In this document: in pieces, positions 8,163 through 16,151 of the stretch
Position numbering within the stretch: position 1 is the stretch's first letter
How the letters are laid out: the number at the start of each line of letters is the position of its first letter
Source: Candidatus Edwardsbacteria bacterium RifOxyA12_full_54_48
GTDB taxonomy: Bacteria > Edwardsbacteria > AC1 > EtOH8
Direction: 5' to 3'
Length of the DNA: 64,000 nt
NCBI GenBank assembly: GCA_001777915.1
Contig: MFFN01000004.1
Coordinates: 163,615 to 227,614, forward strand
Made by a program: the position numbers and the translations under genes
Notes under the pieces: generated by a model
The model's database searches: none
Seen by the model: the letters and a program-made list of their open reading frames with translations, nothing else
What the model was told of the DNA's origin: nothing

Positions 8163-9030
8163 ATAGGTAGATTATCATCCATACCGCCAGAACATATGCC
8201 ACCACGCTGGATAACAGCCAGCGGTCGTTCAAAAGCACCATCTCCGGCTGCTCCCCCTGATCTTTCCGGTAGATAAGATAAAGATATCTGAATATACCAT
8301 ACAGCACAATGGGTATGCTGTATTTCAAATTACTGCTACCGAATTTTTCCACCGTCTCCGGCCACATGGTGTAAAGGCTGTAGCTGACGGCCACCGCCGC
8401 AGTGACCACCGCGATCATCTGATCCAGCAGTTTATCGCTGTAATCGGAAAGAGCTTGGCGGTAAGCGGCAGCGCCATTTTCCAGGGTTTTCATCTCCTGC
8501 CTTCTTTTGGCCAGGGCCAGGAACAGCGACAATAGTATCACGCAGATCAGCAGCCAGTCGGAGATAGGCACGTCGACTGCCTCGGCCCCGGCCGCCGCCC
8601 GGAGGACGAATCCCGCCGCGATCACAAATACATCAATTATCACCAAGCGTTTGAGCCACAGGCTGTAGCCCAGCATCAACAGCAGGTAGGAGAGCGCCAC
8701 AGCCCCGAACGGCAGATTTATCAGGAACGAGAGAGCGCTGCCGGCAAAACCCAGTATCACCGCTGCTGCCAAGGCGGCTGGCCGGGGCAGGGCGCCGCTG
8801 GCAATGGGCCTCTGCTTTTTTACCGGATGCAATTGATCGAAACTGTAGTCCAGTAGATCATTGATAATATAGACCGCGCCGGAAATGGCGCAGAACAATA
8901 TAAAGGCAATGATGGTCTTTGCCAGCAGCAGCGGATGGCCTAAGTTCTGGGAAAATATCAGGCCGGCGAATATTATCAGATTTTTCGTCCACTGTCTGGG
9001 CCGCATTGAAATGAAAAGGCTCTTTATCAT
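8161..9030 (-). CDS. UbiA-type prenyltransferase (decaprenyl-phosphate phosphoribosyltransferase-like)
   Basis: This 289-aa integral membrane protein has about eight hydrophobic helices and the UbiA-superfamily metal-binding motif NDLLDYSFD near residues 57-65, followed by KKQRPIASG. The N-terminal SMRPRQWTKNL and the PIASG segment resemble the branch that transfers 5-phosphoribose-PP to polyprenyl phosphate, the first step of polyprenyl-phosphate arabinose synthesis in mycobacteria; relatives occur widely with glycan genes. Its ATG overlaps the ksgA stop by 4 bp (ATGA), implying translational coupling. No arabinan gene is nearby, so the acceptor and product remain open. Confidence 0.85.
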   Translation of the reverse strand: MIKSLFISMRPRQWTKNLIIFAGLIFSQNLGHPLLLAKTIIAFILFCAISGAVYIINDLLDYSFDQLHPVKKQRPIASGALPRPAALAAAVILGFAGSALSFLINLPFGAVALSYLLLMLGYSLWLKRLVIIDVFVIAAGFVLRAAAGAEAVDVPISDWLLICVILLSLFLALAKRRQEMKTLENGAAAYRQALSDYSDKLLDQMIAVVTAAVAVSYSLYTMWPETVEKFGSSNLKYSIPIVLYGIFRYLYLIYRKDQGEQPEMVLLNDRWLLSSVVAYVLAVWMIIYL

Positions 9031-9848
9031 CGCTGGTCCGCCTTAAAAATGTTATATAGCTTGACGAATTCACTCAGGTTCATCGTCTCAGCTCTCCGGG
9101 TAAGATCGACCTCGTCCGATATTCGATTGCCGATCACCTCCCATTTATTATGCTGTTTAAGCACCGAGCGCAGCATCTTTCTCCTCTGGGAAAAACATAA
9201 TCTCACAAAATTGAAAAAGTCAGCTTCCCCCTCCAGTGTCACCGGCGGATTTTTATGCGGTGTTAATTTTATCACCGATGATGTTATCTTGGGCTTGGGG
9301 AAAAAGGAGCCGGGCAATACGTTGAATAATTTTTCTACCTTCAGATGATATTGAACGAATACCGATAGCGAGCCGTAATCCTTGCTGCCGGGTTTGGCTG
9401 ATAGGCGCTCGGCCATCTCCTTTTGAACCATCACTATTATGCTGGCAATATGCTGGCGGCAGTCTATCAGTTTTTCCAGGATGGGAACCGTTATATTATA
9501 AGGCAGGTTGGCCACTACCCTGAATGGCCTATCGGATTCTTTTATCATTTCATCAAGATCATATTGTAGGATATCATGATTGACGATCTTGATTTTTTCG
9601 TTTTGTCCGAACATTGTTGTCAGGGTTTCTACCAGCCGGGGATCTATCTCCACCGCCCAAACTTTGCGGCACCGGTCGGTCATTAGTGCTGTCAACACGC
9701 CCTTGCCTGGCCCGATCTCCAGCACCGTCTCGTTTGATCCCAGCTCGGCGGCATTTACGATTCTTTCGGCCACCGCCGGCGAGATCAGAAAATTTTGGCC
9801 GTATTTTTTCTGGGGAGATAAGCTTTTGTTAAATGATACGCTTCCCAC
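9027..9848 (-). CDS. ksgA: 16S rRNA dimethyladenosine transferase
   Basis: KsgA dimethylates two adjacent adenines in helix 45 of 16S rRNA (A1518 and A1519 in E. coli numbering) late in 30S assembly. The 273-aa sequence has the SAM-binding EIGPGKG at about residues 44-50, the acidic VEIDP end of strand 2, and the adenine-N6 motif NLPYN at about 114-118. The N-terminal KKYGQNFL is also typical. The start appears to be GTG at 9848, sharing a base with the TAG stop of the preceding TatD/radical-SAM gene, so the two are probably coupled. It overlaps the prenyltransferase gene downstream by 4 bp. Length and motifs are normal. Confidence 0.95.
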   Translation of the reverse strand: MGSVSFNKSLSPQKKYGQNFLISPAVAERIVNAAELGSNETVLEIGPGKGVLTALMTDRCRKVWAVEIDPRLVETLTTMFGQNEKIKIVNHDILQYDLDEMIKESDRPFRVVANLPYNITVPILEKLIDCRQHIASIIVMVQKEMAERLSAKPGSKDYGSLSVFVQYHLKVEKLFNVLPGSFFPKPKITSSVIKLTPHKNPPVTLEGEADFFNFVRLCFSQRRKMLRSVLKQHNKWEVIGNRISDEVDLTRRAETMNLSEFVKLYNIFKADQR

Positions 9849-11233
9849 TATCCCACCACATCGTAATGTCTGACGCGGATAGTGACCCCCAGCTTCTGGG
9901 CTGTCTGTTCAGCCAGTTCAAGATCCACCCCTGGCATATCCATCACCGTCACCGTGGTTTTTATTCCCACCATCCGGCAACCCCTGGCAAAATCAAGCAA
10001 CGCCACAAAGGCTTTATCGGAGAACCGGCTGGGGCATATCCTGTCGTAGGTCTCCTGGTCCCCGGCATTAAGGCTGATGGAGACCTCATCTATCAATCCT
10101 TTTAATTCAGGAATTATATCACGTCCGGCGATCAGGTTGCCATGCCCGTTGGTGTTTATCCGCACCTGGGCATTTTTGCTTTTAAGCCAGCCGGCCACTT
10201 GTTTAACCAGATCCAGCCGTAACATCGGCTCGCCGTAGCCGCAGAAGACCACCTCCCGGTATTTTGACGGGTCACCGATGGCAGCTATCACCTCCTGAAA
10301 AGTTGGCTCCCTTTCCAGCCTTAGGTTATGCCCCTTGATGAAATCTGTCTTCTGCCGGATGCAAAACACACAGGCATTGGTGCAGCGGTTTGTGATATTC
10401 AGATAAAGCGAGTTCCTTATTTGATAAGCGATCTTGGCCGGGTCTATTCTTCCGATATTGAAGAACTTCTTGGCATTAAGAGTGGTAACGCGGCAGATAT
10501 CATCATAAGTGAGTGGGGCCAGTAATTCCGTTATCTTTTGGGCGATGATGGGCAAATAAGCCGGTTCGTTACGCTGGCCGCGATGCGGGGCAGGAGCCAA
10601 ATATGGGCAATCGGTCTCCAGCATCAGGTTCTCCAGCTCAACCGTTTTAAGCACTTCGGGAAGGTGTTTGGAATTCTTGAAGGTGACCGGACCTCCAACC
10701 GATAGAAGATATTCCCTTTGCTTGGCCTCTATAGCCATCTCGGCATCTCCGGCAAAGCAATGGAGAACAACCTTGAGATCAGAGTGTCCCTTCAGGATAT
10801 CCATCGTCTCTTGATGAGCGTCGCGATCATGAACTACCACCGGCAAGTTCAGGGTCTCCGCCCAAACCAGCTGTTTATTGAAAGCTTCTATCTGGATTTC
10901 TTTGGGGGATAGGTTCCGGTGGAAATCCAGCCCCATCTCTCCGATGGCCACAACCTTGGGATTCTTGGCCAAAGACTCCAACTCTTTGAATGTTTTTTCA
11001 TCCAACGTTTTGGCGTCATGGGGATGGATGCCCACCGCAGCATAGCAGCAATCATATTTCTCGGCCAGCTCCACCGAAGCGATACTGGTCTTCAGGTCGT
11101 AGCCGATGTTTATGATGTATTCAACGTCTGCATCCTGCGCTCTATTGATCACCTGATCCCGGTCGTTCTTGAAGTCGCTTTTGGTCAGGTGGGCGTGGGT
11201 GTCGATGATTTTTATTTTATCAGGCCCGTTCAT
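9848..11233 (-). CDS. TatD-family hydrolase fused to a radical SAM domain
   Basis: The 461-aa protein joins two enzymes. Residues 1 to about 255 form a TatD metallohydrolase: DTHAHL (His13, His15), a GEMGLD glutamate near 99, His residues near 135 and 158, and ETDCPYLAP with Asp208. TatD enzymes are metal-dependent deoxyribonucleases or related hydrolases. Residues about 275-461 form a compact radical SAM domain with CTNACVFC (Cys284, Cys288, Cys291) and the GYGEP motif, binding a 4Fe-4S cluster and SAM. NCBI families describe a TatD-associated radical SAM protein, so the pairing is known, but its substrate is not. I start at the ATG ending at 11233; a TTG one codon earlier is possible. It is followed at once by ksgA. 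Confidence 0.88.
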   Translation of the reverse strand: MNGPDKIKIIDTHAHLTKSDFKNDRDQVINRAQDADVEYIINIGYDLKTSIASVELAEKYDCCYAAVGIHPHDAKTLDEKTFKELESLAKNPKVVAIGEMGLDFHRNLSPKEIQIEAFNKQLVWAETLNLPVVVHDRDAHQETMDILKGHSDLKVVLHCFAGDAEMAIEAKQREYLLSVGGPVTFKNSKHLPEVLKTVELENLMLETDCPYLAPAPHRGQRNEPAYLPIIAQKITELLAPLTYDDICRVTTLNAKKFFNIGRIDPAKIAYQIRNSLYLNITNRCTNACVFCIRQKTDFIKGHNLRLEREPTFQEVIAAIGDPSKYREVVFCGYGEPMLRLDLVKQVAGWLKSKNAQVRINTNGHGNLIAGRDIIPELKGLIDEVSISLNAGDQETYDRICPSRFSDKAFVALLDFARGCRMVGIKTTVTVMDMPGVDLELAEQTAQKLGVTIRVRHYDVVG

Positions 11234-11239
11234 CAAATC

Positions 11240-11629
11240 TCATTTTAATATTTCAATTGTCGCATCCCGGACATGCTTGAACCGGTCTGCTCCAAGGTGC
11301 ACCCCGCCATACCAGCGGGTGACGACGACACAGAGGTTCTCGGCCTTCTTATTCCGCATGATCTCCAGCATCATCACCCCGGCCCCGGACTCCTTGGAGG
11401 GAGAGTTATATCCGTCGTTCTTATATTCCATGATCCCGCCATCGCCGTTCTTGATCCGGTAAGCAACGATATTATGATCAGCCTGCCGGAATCTTTTGTC
11501 TTTCATCAGAAGCTTGCTCTTTTGCTTGAAATCATCCTCCGAAACGACCGGAAAAGAGGTGACTGCGTATTTTGATCTTCGGTCCACTATAAAAGGATTT
11601 ATCTGATTTAAACCTTGTATGTGCTTCAT
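11240..11629 (-). CDS. YigZ/IMPACT-family protein, short form
   Basis: This 129-aa protein carries the UPF0029 (IMPACT N-terminal) domain: the signature VVVTRWYGGVHLGADRF sits at about residues 100-116, with a preceding SGAGVMMLEI segment like the family's AGxPxLxxL. E. coli YigZ is about 204 aa and has an extra C-terminal domain, so this is the single-domain form. Some relatives bind the translation machinery, but the bacterial role is unclear. It lies 6 bp upstream of the TatD/radical-SAM gene on the same strand and likely heads the run YigZ, TatD-rSAM, ksgA, prenyltransferase. Confidence 0.85.
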   Translation of the reverse strand: MKHIQGLNQINPFIVDRRSKYAVTSFPVVSEDDFKQKSKLLMKDKRFRQADHNIVAYRIKNGDGGIMEYKNDGYNSPSKESGAGVMMLEIMRNKKAENLCVVVTRWYGGVHLGADRFKHVRDATIEILK

Positions 11630-11699
11630 CTTCGAATGATGGAATTAATATATTGTAAAGATATCATTATACCACCAATGGTGTCAATAATTAATAATT

Positions 11700-12187
11700 A
11701 TTTTGATCGGTCAACGGTCTGGCTGGAGGCCGGATATACAGATTATGAAAAGCTTACGAAGATGCCTTGAGATTATCGGCCGGCGCCGATTACCGGTTAA
11801 GCGATAGGATCTATGCCTTCGGGGAGTATCATTTCAACGGTTTCGGAGAACACCTTCCCTCTGCTTACGTGGAAAATCATACCAAGCCTGCCTACCGGGA
11901 CAATATTGTCCATCTTATGGCTAAAAACTATCTTACGGTCGGCTTGAATTACCAGCTGACTCCCTTGTTGAACTCCGGCACCCAACCGATCCTGAATATT
12001 GACGATACCCATTGTTTTAAACCAGCAGTTCGATTATAACCTTACCCAGAACAGTTACTTGTCTTGCGGATTTTACAAGGGTTGGGGGAAAGCGCCCGAA
12101 ACCATTCCCGGCAGTGCCGGGATAATTAGATCCGAATTTGGCACCTATTCGGACCTTTATTTCGCCTCATACAGAATTTATTTTTAG
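11700..12187 (+). pseudogene. Remnant of an outer-membrane beta-barrel protein gene
   Basis: Three pieces in different frames read as one protein. The first (about 11705-11770) contains VWLEAGYTDYEK and hits a TGA. The second, in another frame (about 11757-12039), contains SAGADYRLSDRIYAFGEYHF and alternates polar and aromatic residues like beta strands. The third, in a further frame to 12187, ends GTYSDLYFASYRIYF, the aromatic C-terminus expected of an outer-membrane barrel. There is no start codon or ribosome site for any piece, so at least two frameshifts plus loss of the 5' end have occurred. It is the only plus-strand coding trace here and runs into the terminator at 12201. Confidence 0.65.
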
Positions 12188-12199
12188 CAAACCAATGAT

Positions 12200-12236
12200 A
12201 AAAAGGGACAGGCCCAGGCCTGTCCCTTTTTTGGTT
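12200..12236. terminator. Bidirectional terminator between convergent genes
   Basis: A 14-bp stem (AAAAGGGACAGGCC and its complement) with a 2-4 nt loop and T runs on both strands lies between the plus-strand pseudogene and the end of the 1291-aa secreted-protein gene on the minus strand. Confidence 0.88.
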
Positions 12237-12247
12237 TTAATAAAAAA

Positions 12248-15200
12248 TCACCTGAGCAGGGTCAGTCGCTTCATGAAATTGGACTGGCCGATCTTTAGGT
12301 TGACAAAATATACCCCGGTGGACAGTTTTCGGCCATTATCATCGGACCCGTCCCAGCCGGCCTCATAGGAGCCGGAACCCTTGAGGCCCAAATTCCTGGT
12401 GTGGACGGCCTGCCCAACGATATTATAGACGGTCAGATTGACCTCGGCATTGCCTGGGCCCACCTGATAGCATATTCTGGCAGAGGAGCTGAACGGACTG
12501 GGGCCGCAGGAGATAAGCCTTGATAGCAAAGAAGCAGGAGTTCCGCTGGCCACCATCACCGGCCCATAATAAGCAATACTTCCGTCGTCATCGATCTGGG
12601 CCAGGCGGTAATAATATTGAGCATTATATCCGGCGTTGTTATCGATCCATTGATACTGGTGGGGCTGGCCGTAGGCTTCGATCTCGCCAGTTAAACGATA
12701 GGGGCCTGCCGAGAGGGTCGATCTCTCTATCCTCCAGCTATCGGTGGCGGATTCATAGGATGTGATCCATTTAAGCACCACCTTCCCGTTCTCCAATGCC
12801 CCGGCAAACGAAGCCAGCTGCACCGGCAGGGGGTTGGCGGCGTCGCTGACCGTCCAGGCCGAGAACGAGGTCACGTTTTCGGTGATGGACCTGCTGGAGG
12901 AAGCATCCTGGGGGCTGAAGGCTACGGTCCAGGTGCTCCCGCCGTCCAGGCTCTTCCACAGCTGTGCGGTGGTCAGATCCCGGCCGTTATCGTCGTCGGA
13001 AACCCAGGACAGCGTCAGGCTCCTTCCGCCGGATGGTGGGTTGTCGGAGGTGATGTTCCATTTGCGGGCGATGCTGGTGTCGGCGTCGGCTCCGGTTATG
13101 CTGGCCACCGCCTGGCCGGCCGTTCCCGAGATGCGGGTCAGGTTGACCGTCCCCAGATCATCGGCCCCCGAGTTTAGCGACACCCCTGCCCCGCCGAAGC
13201 TGGAGCTCCCGGTGCCCACCGCCCTTGAGGTCAGCAGTTTCCCGATCACGTAGCGGCCTGCCTGTTCCCCGCTTAGGGTGGCGCTGGAGCCCAGGATCAG
13301 CGAGTCGATCCCGGTGTTCAGGTTGCCGTTATTCAAAGTCAATGAACTTTCGACCGTAGTAGTGGTATCCATGGTAACGTTGTTCGAGTTGTTGATTCTG
13401 ATGTTGGGCATCACTGTCAGCAGCTCCTGGCGGGTATGCTGGGCGGATGTCCCGGCATATTCCAGGGTGGCCCCGTTGGCATACTGCAGAACACCGGCCA
13501 CGCCGTGCCCCAGATAATAGCTGCTCCTGAACACCGCTCCGTTGTTGACCAGTATGCTGTCCCCGGCGATGCTCGATCCGTAAAGTTCCAATATGCCGTC
13601 CACTGCTATTCTGCGGCAGGTGGCCGAGCCGGACGAGGTGCGGGATATGTTTCGGGCTATCAGCGAGGCTCCTGTCGCCACCGAGAGGGTCCCGGTGGAA
13701 ACCAGGCCCGAGTCGGCCCGGACGTCCCCCCCCCTGAAAACGCCGGAGGACATGATGATATCGGCGGCCTTGATGTTCTTGGAGGACGTCCCGGTGTCAC
13801 CGGGGGCCAGGGCCACCTCCATCCGCCACCTGGTGCCGTAGGCTCCCCAGTTGTCGCCGAACAGGATCCGGGCGCCGCCCACGAATCTGAGTCGTCCCGA
13901 GTTGCAGCGGATCAGATAATCGTTCAGGGTCACACCGTCGGCGTTGAGCATCCCATGGACCGCCAGGGTGTAATTGTCGATGTCCAGCCTGGTCCCGTAA
14001 TTGGCCCCCAGAAAAGTGGCGTTTTTGCAGGAGCCATCGGCATCGACGGTGATGGTGTCGCTGCTCCGGATGATTATGTTATTGGTGGAACAGGGCGGCT
14101 GGCTGGCGGCTCCCCAGACGGTCCCGTTGTAAGTCTCCCATGACGAAAGGTCCGTCCAGGTCCCGGTCTTCAGCGACCGGTAATCCCCGGCATCGAAATG
14201 CTCGGTGGTCAGCTGGCTGTCGACCGCCGGGCTTAAGGTCAGGTAATTCTCCGTGCCCCCCGAGCCATTGTACTCATATATTGCAAAATGATAGGTGGTG
14301 TTGGGGGCCAACCCCAGGATTGTGTCGCAGTTCCCGCTACCGGAGTAAACGGTATAGTTCCCGGTGCCGATCTCCTGTCCCATCAGATATGTGGAGCTGG
14401 GGAAATAACTGTTGCCATCCACCGGATCGGCGTCCACCGGGCTGCCCTGCTGGATCAGCACTATCCGGGCGCTGCCATTGCCGTTGGTCCAGCTGATGAT
14501 CAGCTGGTTCTCGGAGACTTCGCTGAAGACGATATTGCTGGCCTGAACGCTGGGCGCCCCGCCGATGGCTCCAAAGCTGATGGTGGTGTCCGGAGCCAGG
14601 CCGGAGGCCGAGGCCTCGATGGTCAGGCCGGACTCGGCCAGGTCGTACTGCAGGTCGCTCCAGGCCCTTAATCCCGAAGCCAGGCTCTGGGTCAGTCCGG
14701 CTGCCGAGGTCAGATTTCCCGTCCCGCCCAGCAGGGTCAGAGTGGTGCTATTGGTCGCATCCAGATCGCGGTTGCCGTTGCCGTCGGCTGCCTCAACCGA
14801 TAACCCAAAGTCGACACTGACGTCAACTGAAGCTGGAGGTTCTGAAGAAATGTTGAGCCTGGTGGCTGTCACAGTGATGGCATTGTTGGAAGCGCCGGAT
14901 TCCACCGCCGTGCCAGCGCCGCTGGCGAAGGGGGTGCCGGCGGCGTCCACCGTGAAGCTGGTTCGGTCCACCTTGAGGGCCAGGTTGTTGTTGTCGATGG
15001 TGGCCTTGAGCGCGCCCAGGTCGCCCTTAAGCCAAAGCTTCAATTGATATGTCTTGCTGCCGTTATCTGTCACTTCGCCCAGTTTGCCTGCTGAATGGTC
15101 GATGCCGGAGAAGACGATGCTGTCGGCATAGATCGTGCCCGAGGACGAATCGGCCGAACCGTCGAACAGCTTTACCCCGTCAATCACGCCCGACCAATTG

Positions 15201-16123
15201 ATTATATCGTTCCCGGTCCCTTTGGCAATGATGATCTTTTCGATCAAAGTATTTAAGGCGTCGCCCCCGGTGGAATCATCCTTGACCCGGAAATCGAAAT
15301 TAAGCACCTTCTCGGCATCGCTGTCCAACAGGGCCGAAATTGAGGCCGGCTCGGCGCCCGCACCGATGCTGACGTCGGAGCCTCCGGAGACGGCAGGAAC
15401 AATATCCGTCCATGAGGTGCCGATCCGAATACCGTCCACCGTGATCCTCTGGGCGGCGTTATACTGCCGCAAAGCGATGGTACCCAGTTCGGCAGCATCG
15501 GCGCCCACGGCACCTATGGGGCCGATGGCGGGGGTGGCCGGCTCCGAGGACGGGACCCCCGATGATATCACATAAAGGCACAGGCTGTCGTTGGTGGTCG
15601 ATCCAGTATAGAACGTGTACTTCAAGACAACCAGGTATGTGGTGCCGTAGGAATAATTGTTATCTGTGTAGACTGCCGTCTCGGTGGTTTTCTGCAACCC
15701 GAATTCGAGATTGCTTCCGGCATCGTTAGTCACGTTGACCCGTCCCAGAAAGGTCGTTCCAATCGGATTGGGACCCAAATGCAGGAAATATCCCGTTGGA
15801 GCGCCGCCCGACGCCACATTGACCAGAAATGACGCATAGACCGATCCGCTGGTTATCCCCGCATCAAAGGTGCGGCTCACATCTTCCCCAGTGCTGTCCA
15901 CCGAGGCGGCGTTGCCGATGCCAGAGGAGGCGTAGTCGGTATAGCTAAGGCCCCCCGAAGACACCGTAATGGGGTTAGAACCAGCGCTGCTGTGAGCGGT
16001 CCATCCGTTATCGGTCAGATTGGTGCCGGCGGTATAATCGAAATTATCTACCAGCAATTGCCCTTGGGCATACGGGGTCAGCATCAAACCGCCCAATATG
16101 GCCATCAACACATATTTTTTCAT
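12248..16123 (-). CDS. Large secreted multidomain protein with C-terminal sorting domain
   Basis: The 1291-aa protein starts with a signal peptide (MKKYVLMAILGGLMLTPYAQG). The region after it resembles a lectin-like jelly roll (about 25-245), followed by Ser/Thr/Gly-rich beta domains, a fibronectin III-like domain (about 530-645) and a beta-helix-like stretch (about 650-1000). A roughly 95-aa module beginning PLPVQLASF precedes a final FlgD/Por-type domain that ends GVYFVNLKIGQSNFMKRLTLLR-like. Such C-termini are type IX secretion signals in Bacteroidetes and are common in FCB lineages. A ribosome site GGGAGG precedes the ATG. It is 28 bp downstream of the secreted nuclease gene, with which it shares its last two modules. 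The function is probably surface attachment or matrix; no catalytic motif was recognised. Confidence 0.8.
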   Translation of the reverse strand: MKKYVLMAILGGLMLTPYAQGQLLVDNFDYTAGTNLTDNGWTAHSSAGSNPITVSSGGLSYTDYASSGIGNAASVDSTGEDVSRTFDAGITSGSVYASFLVNVASGGAPTGYFLHLGPNPIGTTFLGRVNVTNDAGSNLEFGLQKTTETAVYTDNNYSYGTTYLVVLKYTFYTGSTTNDSLCLYVISSGVPSSEPATPAIGPIGAVGADAAELGTIALRQYNAAQRITVDGIRIGTSWTDIVPAVSGGSDVSIGAGAEPASISALLDSDAEKVLNFDFRVKDDSTGGDALNTLIEKIIIAKGTGNDIINWSGVIDGVKLFDGSADSSSGTIYADSIVFSGIDHSAGKLGEVTDNGSKTYQLKLWLKGDLGALKATIDNNNLALKVDRTSFTVDAAGTPFASGAGTAVESGASNNAITVTATRLNISSEPPASVDVSVDFGLSVEAADGNGNRDLDATNSTTLTLLGGTGNLTSAAGLTQSLASGLRAWSDLQYDLAESGLTIEASASGLAPDTTISFGAIGGAPSVQASNIVFSEVSENQLIISWTNGNGSARIVLIQQGSPVDADPVDGNSYFPSSTYLMGQEIGTGNYTVYSGSGNCDTILGLAPNTTYHFAIYEYNGSGGTENYLTLSPAVDSQLTTEHFDAGDYRSLKTGTWTDLSSWETYNGTVWGAASQPPCSTNNIIIRSSDTITVDADGSCKNATFLGANYGTRLDIDNYTLAVHGMLNADGVTLNDYLIRCNSGRLRFVGGARILFGDNWGAYGTRWRMEVALAPGDTGTSSKNIKAADIIMSSGVFRGGDVRADSGLVSTGTLSVATGASLIARNISRTSSGSATCRRIAVDGILELYGSSIAGDSILVNNGAVFRSSYYLGHGVAGVLQYANGATLEYAGTSAQHTRQELLTVMPNIRINNSNNVTMDTTTTVESSLTLNNGNLNTGIDSLILGSSATLSGEQAGRYVIGKLLTSRAVGTGSSSFGGAGVSLNSGADDLGTVNLTRISGTAGQAVASITGADADTSIARKWNITSDNPPSGGRSLTLSWVSDDDNGRDLTTAQLWKSLDGGSTWTVAFSPQDASSSRSITENVTSFSAWTVSDAANPLPVQLASFAGALENGKVVLKWITSYESATDSWRIERSTLSAGPYRLTGEIEAYGQPHQYQWIDNNAGYNAQYYYRLAQIDDDGSIAYYGPVMVASGTPASLLSRLISCGPSPFSSSARICYQVGPGNAEVNLTVYNIVGQAVHTRNLGLKGSGSYEAGWDGSDDNGRKLSTGVYFVNLKIGQSNFMKRLTLLR

Positions 16124-16151
16124 CTCCCGGGCCTCCCAGTTATTGTATTTA

